A model generated the notes under the pieces. The model saw only the letters and a program-made list of their open reading frames with translations, made no database searches and was not told the DNA's origin. The translations under genes were made by a program, and so were the position numbers. DNA of 64,000 bases from Dolomedes plantarius (Eukaryota > Arthropoda > Arachnida > Araneae > Dolomedidae): assembly GCA_907164885.2 (NCBI GenBank), contig OU015490.1:215207134-215271133 (forward strand), in the 5' to 3' direction. Positions 11,221-22,360 of the stretch are shown here, piece by piece; the first letter of the stretch is position 1, and each line of letters starts with the position of its first letter.

Positions 11221-11270
11221 CAATGGTTCAAAACTGGTGGTCATCGTGAGCCTCAGGAGTGATCCGGCAC
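11221..11270 (+). mobile_element. hAT-type terminal repeat remnant
   Basis: CAATGGTTCAAAACTGGTGG followed by a GTGAGCC..CAGG stretch resembles the CAGTGGTTCTCAAACTGGTGG ends of Charlie-like hAT elements. No matching opposite end was found. Confidence 0.5.
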
Positions 11271-11485
11271 AACATATAAAACACTTGCCAAATAAATGGG
11301 GATTTGGAAAGCAATGATCATTGAACTAGATGGACAGAATATATCCGATTACTATCAGGTGTGGAATTAAATTTTCTTAAAAGTTTAACATAATTATTTT
11401 ATTATTATAATATGATACAAAATAATTATCTTAACCTATGTTTGTTTAAATGTGGCAAATGAACTTTCGCCAACAATAAACCACC

Positions 11486-11830
11486 GGAAAGGCACAGGGC
11501 TCTATCTGATTGAACTGCAAAATGACAGTAACTTCAAGGATGCGTTTTAATCTGGTAAAAATCAAGAAGAAATTTGGTGTAAAAAAGCCATATCTTACCC
11601 AAACATTCGACAAGAAGCCTTGCGGTATCCAATGGTGTTTTCGACAACATTTTTGAGCGAGCAGGGATTCTTGACTTTATTGTTGATTTAAAAACAAACA
11701 AAGAAATTGACTAGGTGATAGCAGTGATTTGATGGTAGTTCTAAGCAAAACCATAACTCCTAGAATTTCTCAGCTTGTTAAAGAAATTCGTGCACAAAAG
11801 TCACACGCAGAAAAGCATTAAAGGACAGTG
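11486..11830 (+). pseudogene. hAT transposase C-terminal relic (ZBED-like)
   Basis: Translating across frame breaks gives SYPNIRQEALRYPMVFSTTF and then LSEQGFLTLL. These are the signature of the hAT dimerisation domain (Y-P..R..AL....F-.STYLCEQ-FS). Further downstream, PRISQLVKEIRAQKSH matches the usual end of ZBED/SCAND3-like hAT proteins. Stops and frameshifts break it, and the catalytic N-terminal parts are absent. Function lost; family assignment rests on these motifs. Confidence 0.7.
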
Positions 11831-12840
11831 GACCTTCAAACCTAACTTATTTGTTTGGGCTGGATTTGCTTGAAATTTGAATATGTGATTAGTACCATAG
11901 ATAGGTAAAAGTGGTTAATATTTAATGATGGAATATTAATAATTTATGAATTATGAATTATTAATTACATCAAAAATTGGCCTAATTAAAAATGTTCCAT
12001 GCGTATTTCTTTTGCATATAATATGGTAATTTTTATTTACAGGATACCTTATAGAACTAACAATGAAACTTATTGCTTATTTTAAGTATTCATTAAAAAT
12101 ATGAAAAGAAAAAAATATAATAGGGAAAACACCCTTTTTATTACGCAAAATACCTATAAATCATCTTTTCAAGTACAAAATTTAGAAATTCTGAGCTACG
12201 AAGCATAATTATTTTCAATAAGATTCATTTGATACACAGTTAAGTATATAAAAATTAAATTTCACAGCAATACGATAATTAGAAATGCGCCTGGATCAGT
12301 TTGAATATTCGTATGACATGGAAATTTTTATTTTGAGAAAAACACATTTCAAATTATTGCTATTTGTAACCACATAATATCTAAATTAAATACAAATGCC
12401 TATAACTAGGAAAGTAATCACATAAATTAAAAATTCTTTTTGCAACACATTCCTACTCGTTCGTAGTTTCACAATTCAATAAAATAAAAAATCGAATTTT
12501 TGGACAAATTTCACAATTTTGAAAGTCCAGTGTCCCATTAAGCTAATTTTTTATCAACGGTTTTTTCAAACAAAATTGCTATTTCAACATAAACTTGTAA
12601 TTGAGACTTTTATATTATTATGTAGTAAGCTAGGGCCTATATGCAATAAATATTATAAAAAAGTAATTTTTATGTATTAAAATTAAGTATTTTTTTGTTA
12701 AGTCATACTGTACACTGTACAATAGCAATAATAATTAGAGTGTTCTGAAAACTGTTCTACTTAATCACCCATGAATCAATATGTTTCAATTTCAGGCTGG
12801 GAATTAGGCTATCTAATTCTAAAGTTTGAAATAAAAAGTG
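11831..12840. other. Unassigned AT-rich DNA between hAT remnants
   Basis: This could be the decayed 3-prime part of a hAT element. I see no specific motif here. Confidence 0.4.
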
Positions 12841-12940
12841 AGTACGTTAATCCTATATCCCTTTTGCCTGAGGGATATTCTATACCACCGATTCCCTCCG
12901 GAAGGTTCCCCTTTCAAGTCGGCGTGCGCGGTGAGGGAGG

Positions 12941-13013
12941 GGGGGGGGTTCCACATGGTTCAATTTTTGACTTAGTGGTCCTCATACATCTACGGGTTGG
13001 GGACCACTGCTGT
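12941..13013 (-). mobile_element. hAT-type terminus
   Basis: On the minus strand it starts CAGTGGTCCCCAACCCGTAG, the form of hAT terminal repeats used by ZBED-like families. The preceding segment has a run of ten or more G residues near 12937-12947 and a CACATGGTTC stretch. Confidence 0.6.
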
Positions 13014-13023
13014 AAGTAGTAGA

Positions 13024-13091
13024 ATTTTTTTTTCCATAGGTTAACGGTGAGGTGAGTGAATTGAAAAGGGTTAGTGCACAACAGTCTTAAC
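13024..13091 (-). repeat. Inverted repeat pairing with 10868-10930
   Basis: See the 10868-10930 entry. It lies just outside the hAT terminus. Confidence 0.6.
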
Positions 13092-13719
13092 TTCGACACC
13101 TGTTTTTAAATGTTGATCTTGATCATTTCTCATTCTGCAGTCCGGAAGAAAACAACAGTTGCCGATACGGAGCTATTGACGTGTATTTAACAAGGATAAA
13201 TTAATCAGCGGTTTTTTATAGTAAGTTAATGAATTATGTAATTGTCTACCAATTCAAGATTGAGATATTCACTAAAAAGAACGCTTCTTTCTATTTACTT
13301 GGTTGTTAATATTGAATTATATCACTCTCCAGGTTAGAAGATGTAGACGCAAGTCTCGTTATTGGTTTGACTTTGTGAGTGTGTCAAAAATTATCAAGTT
13401 CATTACTGAAGTACAGAACCTATTTCGAAATTTTAATCTCACAAATAGTCTCACAAATCGACTATTTTTTGATAATTATGCTGCGAGAGTGATTTGAGGG
13501 TATAGTCAAATTTAAGGTTCATTATCTCTGAATTATATTTTAAGGAAATAGATTAACGTATGTATCAACCCCTAAACATATTATTGTCTTTGCATAAATT
13601 TCTTCTCTTAAAATGTAAATTGCTTGTCTAATAATTAGCACAGGAAATGAAATGCAATAGAGATTTCACAAGGAAAAAAATTTACGCCAAGAATAACCAT
13701 CAGTCATGAAATTATTATA
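13092..13719. other. Unassigned AT-rich DNA
   Basis: I see nothing supportable as a gene or element. Confidence 0.4.
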
Positions 13720-14657
13720 CAGTCGAACCCCGTTATAGCGAACCTGGTATATAACGAACTCCCCGATATAACGAACAAAACTTTTGGTCCCGCCGTTTTC
13801 CTATTGTATTTAATGCTAATTTATCCTTTTATAGCGAACCTCCGAAATCTTAATAATCAGCTATAACGAACATTTTTTTCAGTCGACTACTGAATTTTTA
13901 AAAATTTTTAAACTTTTTAAGAATGTTGAAGATACAACGAATGTTGAAGAAGCAAAGAATGTTGAAGAAGAAGATGAAGATTTACCTATCGCGATGTGGA
14001 TAGAAAAGCACAAAATTTGATCATGCTCAGATTGTGGCGAGCAATTGTTCGAAACCTGTGATGATGAAGTCATTACATGTGAAAATTCGACTGATGAATA
14101 CATTGTGGAATAAATTAAAACGAATCATTCTGAAATCGAAGATTCTGAAGCTGATGAACAAGAGCACATAAATGACGAAATCCCCACCATTTTAGATGCT
14201 ACAGCAGCGATGAGTGTCATTAATAAGTTTTTGTCGACACAATCAGCGGAAGAAAGAGTGTTGGGGTCATTCTATGTATTGGACAAAGAAATTTATAAAA
14301 TGTTTTTGAAATCGGCATCACGTTAGCAGAAGATACCCGATTATTTCTGCATGAAAACAGTGAGCAACTCTTAAAGATAAAATCGATTTATTTCCATTTG
14401 TCTTCATTTTTAGTTAATTTAATTAGTATTGTGTCAATTTAATGTAATCGATTTTAGCGAATATAATACATTAATGATCATTTTTAATAGATTTTATCAT
14501 TTTTTCAATACAGCATTATTGAATATACATAGCAACAAATCAGTTATGCATTTTGTGAACTCTAACATACTTCTTAATGGTTCGGATATAACGAACCACC
14601 GGATATAGCGAACAAAACTTTTGGTCCCTTGCAGTTCGTTATAACGGGGTTCGACTG
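13720..14657 (+). mobile_element. Tigger/pogo-like element, deletion derivative
   Basis: The 938-bp element starts CAGTCGAACCCCGTTATA and ends with its inverted copy, with TA on both sides (13718-13719 and 14658-14659). Inside each end, repeated ATATAACGAAC and ATAGCGAAC motifs and the phrase AACAAAACTTTTGGTCCC occur again in inverted order, giving multi-site termini. Only the C-terminal transposase region is left, so mobility would need a transposase from elsewhere. Confidence 0.88.
13910..14325 (+). pseudogene. Tigger-like transposase C-terminal remnant
   Basis: An acidic stretch rich in Asp/Glu is followed by EIPTILDATAAMSVINKFL and a tail ending LKSASR. This is the usual C-terminal layout of TIGD/pogo proteins after the DDE domain. 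In-frame stops are present and the helix-turn-helix and DDE domains are missing. Confidence 0.6.
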
Positions 14658-14659
14658 TA

Positions 14660-15593
14660 CTTACAATGTTTGAAAAATTAAAATATCCAACCCTATTTTT
14701 TTCTGTACATATCTGATATTTTAAAAAAGAACGCTCTTCATGCTAATTAAAAATATTCTTATATAAGTTTAATTATAACTTTTTTTTCATAATTTATCAA
14801 ACGTTCAAACAGGTAAAATTTTCTCTAACGATATCATTAAATTTAGTTTAGGGCATTAAAGTTAAAGGCATAGGTTTAGTTTAGTTAAGACATTGCAAGT
14901 ATTACTACTTACTTCAATCTATGTTTAAGATTTATCACATTATGGGATTAAAACGATTTAAATGCTGAATCTAATGACTACATAAGAAATGAAAAAAACA
15001 AAAAACATCACCAATATCTTATTCCAGCTCACCTCCTGCATTAAGTTAATTGTTTGACTATATTCGATTTCAAAGGCCTAAGAAGACTTGTATTTCTCCA
15101 TAGTATTAAGGCAGACTAAATCACGGCCATTACTTTAATTCTTTCCCTAATCATTTTCGTTCTTTAGGTAAAGGGTGACTCACGAAACATTTAAGGATTA
15201 AAATAATTAATTATTCCAAATTTTTAAAATTTTCTTTTACTCGTTTCAATTCAAATTTAAACAGTATTTTTAGTTTAAATACAGAAGAAGGAAGCTATAT
15301 TCGTAATCATTTTAAGTACAAAATAAAACAAAGGTTCCTCGAAACTGTCTAATCAAGAGAAAATAAAAGTAGTAATGACTGTTAAAGGAAATTTAAATTT
15401 ATTTTCATGCGTCGATCCTAAATGTGAAAGTAGATATTGCAATAAATGAAAGAGAAGTTTAAAAAAAAATTAAAAGCTTGAGAGCAAATTTCAGTGACGG
15501 CAATATTACATAAATATATTTTTAGAAGCTACATCATTATTGAAAGATTTACAAAAATTTTTAGTCACGAACGGGATTCCACATCTACCCCCT

Positions 15594-15596
<3 letters not shown>
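14660..15596. other. Unassigned AT-rich DNA
   Basis: I see no gene, terminal repeat or tandem structure here. Confidence 0.4.
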
Positions 15597-15689
<93 letters not shown>

Positions 15690-15710
15690 TATATATATAT
15701 TATATATATA
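15597..15710. repeat. (TA)n array with TAATA phase breaks
   Basis: TA repeats with several AATA or TTATA phase shifts, directly abutting the SINE. Confidence 0.95.
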
Positions 15711-15950
15711 GGGGCTTGTGGCGGCCCTGTGGTACAGCGCGCTGGTTTTCGGTGCTGAGGGTGCTCAGATCGAATCCCAGCGTTGCGCCACGAAAAATGC
15801 CTCCGTTCGTGTCATCCCTTTATAGGGGGTAATGCTGTCCACCTATATGGTGCCCCCACAATAAATTGGACAGTAAAACTGCGGCGTAGTAAGGGCGAAT
15901 GTTCGATTACAAGTGCCTCCGCATTGGATTAAAAAATAATAATAAATAAA
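15711..15950 (+). mobile_element. tRNA-derived SINE
   Basis: The head contains a box-A-like TGGTACAGCGCGCTGG (15730-15745) and a box-B-like GATCGAATCCC (15768-15778), the internal RNA polymerase III promoter of tRNA genes. A unique body of about 150 bp follows, with a tail of AAT/AAAT repeats at 15931-15950. Length is about 240 bp. The head is too diverged to be a functional tRNA. TA arrays on both sides hide any target duplication. Confidence 0.75.
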
Positions 15951-15975
15951 TATATATATATATATTTATATATAT

Positions 15976-16047
<72 letters not shown>
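15951..16047. repeat. (TA)n array
   Basis: TA repeats with two small interruptions join the SINE tail to a transposon fragment. Confidence 0.9.
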
Positions 16048-16050
<3 letters not shown>

Positions 16051-16236
16051 CACGCTCGCTACCTTCCCAGTACGTCGTCTTAAATCCAAACTTACTCTTT
16101 CTTAATCTATCTCTGCAGAATTATTAAAGTTATAGCAGTCAATGAGTTAAAAGGCCGGTGGCAAAGAACTACAATTAATACATCTAACATAGTTTATATT
16201 ATTTCCGCAATTATTTCTTGGTGCGCTAATTTTTTA
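16048..16236 (-). mobile_element. Tc1/mariner 5-prime end fragment
   Basis: On the minus strand, the terminus ATTAGCGCACCAAGAA (also at about 5588) is followed by about 120 bp of leader and a short open stretch encoding RRRTGKVASVS that could be a transposase start. It is cut off by the TA array. Fragment only. Confidence 0.4.
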
Positions 16237-16269
16237 TATATATATATATAGTATATGTATGTATATAAG

Positions 16270-16830
16270 ACGCATGGAATCTATGGACGGATCTACCCGG
16301 TGATATATGGGCGTATAATTTTCATTGGATTGACTCTCAAAATTAACTGTATATTTCAGAATGATTTGACTAATAAACCTTTCTGAAAAGAGAATTGAAA
16401 TATCCTCCCATAATCACCTCAGAAGAACTGAAAATTAATCAAATTGGCAGCCGTTTTGAGCATTCAAAAATCGCCTGACGTACACAAATCCAAAATCATT
16501 CGGATAAGACGAAAAAAATCTGCAATTGAGCATTTCTTCCATAATCAGTATCGCAACTTTGTAGCGAAAAGGGCTATGTTTATCTTATCAGAGTACATGT
16601 TTTGATGAAGTTGCACTATTAAATTCAGACGCTAATGAACACAATGCTGATTACCATCTGAACATAGTAATAAATCTTCGTCAAAGCTGGGAGACTATTT
16701 GGCATGAGTCGTCGTCTAGACAGCATAAATACTTCTCATTATGTCAGCTAGAGACAAGCATCCATGGTTTTGTTTTGGAGTGTTATTAGGATTTCTGTCA
16801 CTGGTGATAAACTTTTCGCAAGTTGTTTAA
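16270..16830 (+). repeat. Dispersed repeat, inverted partner of 10330-10870
   Basis: See 10330-10870. The copies are about 5.4 kb apart in opposite orientation. Confidence 0.7.
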
Positions 16831-17106
16831 AAAAAAGACTCTTCATATTAAAGACTTATCTAAAGGTAAGAAACATTTTCACATGTGATGTCAACATTCC
16901 ATATGCAGAAGCATTCATATTGCCTTGCCAAAAATAACCATTTGAAACCTGGGACTACGCTTACGGATTTCAGTGCGTTTTCAGTGAGGCACTGGTATGC
17001 TTTTACTGATTTCTATTATTATGTACCTTTGACAGAAAAGTTAAAAGATTGATTTTTGAGTTCGTTACCGGTTATAATCAAGCGAAAGAAATGGATGCTA
17101 TACAGT

Positions 17107-17756
17107 CACCTGATATGATTGTGCACTGAATAGATTTGGCCTTAGAAGTATTTCCATGTATACTCATCAGGAAGCAGGCCTGCGCTTAGCAACCCACTGT
17201 TCGGCTTGTTGTCACATTCAGTTGGAAGTCATTCGAATGACGTGATAAGCGCGGATTCTGAGCAGAGAGTTGGCATGACGTCCTGCGTGAACCTCGGGAA
17301 AGCCCTCAATGAAAATCTCCTCTGGAATATGATACAGCAAGCATGTGGTGATGAGGAATCAAAGAGAAGTCGTGTCTACTCACTCACACATCCAACGTTT
17401 GCAGCTGTATGTGATGTTGACGGGCGGAAAACTTTCGTTGCTCGGAATCTCTGCCCTCCCGAAACATTTCGTGCCATTCAAAATCACGGATTTTCGAGGA
17501 TTCCTCGTCACCACATGCCTACTGTATCATATTCAATGTTTTACAAAGGGTTTTCCCTAGCTTAACGTAGTACATAATGTTGACACTCTTCTCCGACTCC
17601 CCGTCCATCACGTCACTTGTGTAAATTCTCTCTAAATGTGCTGACAAGCTGAACAGTGCGTTGCAAACCACAGCTCTGCAATTTGGTGAGTTTACATGGA
17701 AGCACAAAGACATTTCTATTCAGAACACATATTTTTGTATTCAACTATCACAGGTA
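17107..17756. repeat. Foldback: inverted arms of about 255 bp, 138-bp loop
   Basis: The left arm (17107-17360) and right arm (17499-17756) are imperfect reverse complements. Examples are GAATATGATACAGCAAGCAT against GAATATGATACAGTAGGCAT, AATGACGTGAT against AAGTGACGTGAT, and CACTGTTCGGCTTGT against CACTGTTCAGCTTGT. I estimate 70-75 per cent identity. An open frame of 119 codons crosses loop and arm (17206-17565) but starts with TTG, resembles nothing I know, and is best ignored. The right arm stops at a (TA)n array. It could be a foldback/MITE element or an inverted duplication, and a transcript would form a long hairpin. Confidence 0.8.
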
Positions 17757-17760
17757 AAGA

Positions 17761-17761
<1 letters not shown>

Positions 17762-17853
<92 letters not shown>
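17762..17853. repeat. (TA)n array
   Basis: Pure TA repeats directly after the foldback. A shorter TA run lies at 17969-17993. Confidence 0.95.
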
Positions 17854-17856
<3 letters not shown>

Positions 17857-17999
17857 TTCAGTGACTGACTGACTAATTGACAGATAACATACAGACCAAA
17901 CAGCGGAACCTAAAGTGCTGAAATTTTCCATGACGACTCCTCTTATTGCACTAAGAAACATTTTTTGAAATATATATATATATATATATATATAACTAA

Positions 18000-18739
18000 T
18001 TTTCAAAAGAAATATATCAAGCTTTGGACAGCTGACAACATTGTTAATACGGTTTACTTATCTGATGCTTTCTTCACTTAAATATAGTCTTTTAAATACT
18101 ACATATCTTTTTTAAAAAGATCTTTAAATAGAGATAATTGCAATATTTTTCACAATTTTTAATGAAACTATCAAGGAAATGTTTTTAATAAAGCGTTAAA
18201 TATAAAGCAAGTACTATTTTTACATATGACATACGAGTCATAATTTTTGCTGATATTCTTACAATAACAATGAAAATATCGGTCTCAAATTTTAGATATT
18301 TTTAATAAACTTTCATAACAGGTATATCCTCTAACTAAAACAATGTCAAAGATATTAATATGCACGTATAGGTTTGTGTCAAACAAATTTTTAATATTAA
18401 TTTATGTGTAATATTATACTCAAAATCGTAACTACATAATACAAAAAAAAGTGAAAAAATAAACATCTGTTTAGTATGCAATCCAGAAAATGCATGAGAA
18501 ATGAACTTTGTTAGAAATACCCAGTATTTCCCCATAAATTGCTTTTATGGCATATCCCTTTTCTTTCGGGTTTTGAAGAGAAAATGTTGCATAAGAATTC
18601 ATTTATGCATAACTATCTCTCCCTAGAGAGAATATAAATAATTCATAGTAATGACACGCCTATGACACCTTTCAAATGATCCAGAAGCGTCTCGGAAGGA
18701 CTATTAAGGGATTACTTTCTTCTGCGAGTTCCCAGGAGA
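18000..18739. other. Unassigned AT-rich DNA
   Basis: I see no assignable feature. Confidence 0.4.
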
Positions 18740-21700
18740 TAAGTATTTGAGTTTACAATGTGGAACTAGGAACTTGGAAATTAAAGTCATAAAATAGATT
18801 AATAATGCAAGTGCGTTAGTGCTGACACGATGTAAATTAAATAATTAGTAAGGACTTTTACGAGTTATGTATTATTTTCCCTTAGTAATCGTTGCGGGAA
18901 AACTTGCATGATGAATGCGTACGAGTAGCGGATAAGCGAGCTTGTCAGTATTACGTGGATGGTTTATCAATTTGAACATCACGTGTGACTCCCAGAGTAC
19001 AACCATTCGCTATATTGTCTCCGGGGTGTGACTAATATTTTACAATCGGAAAGTTCACTTTCGTGGGTTTTCAATCGTTTATTTCGAAAGTACTGTTGGC
19101 GTCAATGTTCAAAAATTAATTGTACTAGTAACTTTGAAATTAATGTCATTAAATTCCATAATCATGTCATAATCCCGATGTCATCAGTGTTTAAAATTTA
19201 AATGTATTCAAACTTGAAAATTAAAATTATAATATAGATTATTGCTGTCGTCAACGTTCAATAAACAAATGTACCGGAAACTTGTACATTAAAGTCATAA
19301 AGTATATTATTGTTGTCTTCAGTGTTCAAAAATTAAATGTAATATAAACTTTATTTTATCGCCAATGTTTAAAACGATCCAGAAACCTGTTAATTAAAGT
19401 CATAAAATAGAGTAATGTCGTCGGTAGTCTTCAAAAATTATCTGTACTAGAAACTTGGAAATTAAAGTCACTAATTCAATTAGTAGTGTAAGGGTGTTAA
19501 AACTGACACAATACATATTAAATAATTAGTAAGGACATTTACATGTTACGGTTTATTTTCCCTCAGCAATGTTGAGGACAACAAACTTGCATGAGAAATG
19601 CACATGACAAAGGAATAAATGAGCGAGTCAGTATTATTTGAAAGGTTTATCAATTTCAACATCATGTGTGACTCCCAGCGCATAGTCATTCACTTTATTG
19701 TCTACCTGGAGAGATTAATCTTTTGCAATCACTTATATCACTTTCTCGAGCCTCCATTTCTTTATATTGGAAGTAATGTTGTTGTCAGTGTTAAAAACTA
19801 AATGTACTGGAAACATGGAAATAAATGTCATAACCATATCTCAATTTTGCCGTCAGTGGTCAAACATTAATTATACTAAATTAAAGTCATAAAATTGAGT
19901 GCTGTTGTCGTCAATATTAAAAGTTAAACGTACTGTAAACTTGGAAATAAATGTCATAACCATATCTCAATTATGCCATCAGTGTTCAAACATTAATTAT
20001 ACTAAATTAAAGTCATAAAATAGAGCACTGTTCTCGTCAATGTCAAAAATTAAATGTACTAGAAACTTCGAAATAAATGTCATAATTATGTTGTCTTCAA
20101 TGTTCAAACATTAAATAAATTAAATTAAAGTCATAAAATAGAGTACTGTTGTCTCAGTGTTAAAAAACTAAATATTTCAGAAACTCAGTAATTAAAATCG
20201 TAAAAAAGATTGATAATGCAAGTACGTTAGATCTGAGACGATGTAAATTAAATAAATGCTAAGGACTTTTACGAGTTACGTATAATTTTCCCTTAACAAT
20301 TGTTGTGGGCAAACTTCGTGGAGGAATGCATGCGAGTCGAGAATAAACGAGCGAGTCACTGCTATCTGAATGGTTTATCAATTTCAACATCATGTGTGAC
20401 TCCCAGTGCACAGTCATTCTCTTTATTGTCTCCCTGGAGTGATTAATCTTTTACAATCTGTTAGATCACTTTCTTGAGCCTCCATTTCTTTACTTCGGAA
20501 GTACTGTTTTCGTCAGTGCTCAAGAATTGTACTAGAAACTATTGTAAAATAAATGTACTAGAAACTTGGAAATTACAGTAAAAGAATGTCATAATCATAT
20601 CGTAATCATATTGTCATTAGTGTTCAAAAATTAAACGTACTAAAAACTAGGAAATTAAAGTTTTAAAAAAATGTAATAATCATATCGTAATCATATTGTC
20701 ATCAGTGTTCAAAACTGAAATGTACTAGAAACCAGGAAATTAAAGTAAAATATGTCATAATCATATCATAATCATATTGTCACCAGTGTTCAAAATTGAA
20801 ATCTACAAGAAACCAGGAAATTAAAGTAAAAAATATGTCATAGTCATATCCTAATCATATTGTCATCAGTGTTCAAAAATTAAATGTACTAGAAACCAGG
20901 AAATTAAAGTAAAAAAATGTCATAATCATATCATAATCATATTGTCATCAGTATTCAAAAATGAAATGGGCTAGAAACTAGGAAATTAAAGTAAAAAAAG
21001 TCATAGTCATATCATAATCATATTGTCATCAGTGTACAAAAATTAAATGTACTAGAAACCATGAAATTAAACTAAAAAAATGTCATAATCATACTATAAT
21101 CATATTGTCATCAGTGGTCAAAAATTAATATACTAGAAACAAGAAATTAAAGTAAAAAAATGAGATAAACGTTATCAATAACATATTGTCATGATATGAT
21201 AGTGTTCAAAACTTGGAAAGTAAAGTTGAAAAATCTCATAATCATTTTATAATCATACTGTTATCAGTGTTCACAAATTAAATATTCTAGAAACCAGGAA
21301 ATTAAAGTCATAAAATACATAATTGTTGTCATCAGTGTTAAAAAATTAGAGGTACGAGCAATTTGGAATATAAAATCATAAAATGTCAGAATCATGTTAT
21401 AATCACGCTGTCATCACTTTTCAAAAAATTAAATGTACTAGAAACTTGGATATCAAAGTCAGAAAATGTCATAATCTTATCATAATCAAGTTGTGCTCAT
21501 TGTTAAAAAATTAAATGCACTAAAAACTTAGAAATTAATGTCAAAATCATCTCAAAAACATGTTGTCGTCAGTGTTGATAAATTAAACGTGTTAGAAACA
21601 TATAAACTAAAACAGACTACTGTTGTCGTCAGTGTTCAGAAATTAAATGTCCTAGAAATTTAGAAAGTAATGGCATAAAATATCATAATCATGGTGCAGT

Positions 21701-22039
21701 CAGTGTTGACAAATAAAATATGCTAGAAACTGGAAATTAAAGCCTTAAAGTAGATTAACTATGCAAGTGTGCTAGTGCTGAAAGGACGTAAATTCAATAA
21801 TTAGTAAGGATTTTTATGAGTCAGAGTCACATATGATTTTCCCTTACAATTTAATTTTCAAAATGTGCTAGACACTCGGTAATTAAAATTGACTAATAGT
21901 GTCAGTGTTCAAAAATTAAATGTACTATAAACTTTGGAAATAATGTCACAAAATGTCAAAATCATGGTGTAGTCAGTGTTGAAAAACGAAATGTGCTAAA
22001 AACTTGGAAATTAAAGCCGTGAAAAAGATTGATTAACTA
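18740..22039 (+). repeat. Hierarchical degenerate satellite, left block
   Basis: A short module (core ATTAAATGTACTAGAAAC, GGAAATTAAAGT and GTCATCAGTGTTCAAA) recurs dozens of times. At 20617-21190 the spacing is close to regular: GTCATCAGTG-type starts at about 20617, 20697, 20779, 20861, 20943, 21024 and 21107 give a period near 82 bp. A longer module (TAAATTAAATAATTAGTAAGGAC ... CATGTGTGACTCCCAG ... CCATTTCTTTA; about 280 bp) recurs at about 18834, 19505 and 20226, with spacings of roughly 680 and 720 bp, and partially near 21790 and 25050. This is a two-level tandem organisation. No coding potential. Confidence 0.9.
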
Positions 22040-22360
22040 GGGGAGAGTAGTACATAGTGAGACAATTTTAAAAAAAAATATGAATTAAGAGCTAAATACA
22101 ATCGAGTGAAGAAATTTAGCTATTGGATGTTTATTGGAAAAATCTTTCACACAAAATTTATTAATACATATAAATAGAAACCAGAAATAATTAACGTTAA
22201 AATAATATCACCATTCGTCTCACTGTGTACCACACTTCGTACACAGTGAGATATTGCTAATTTATTTATTTAAAAAATATATTATCACAATACTAAACAC
22301 AAACAATGCTTCATTATTCACAAGTTTTCATGAAGCAATCAATTGTTAATCTTGGAAAAC

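Noticed and set aside
17206..17565. 119-codon open frame as a gene
   Set aside because: It starts with TTG, lies across the loop and arms of the foldback, and shows no known motif.
18740..22039. Satellite block as a CRISPR-like array
   Set aside because: Units are degenerate, lack constant spacers and repeats, and the genome is eukaryotic.
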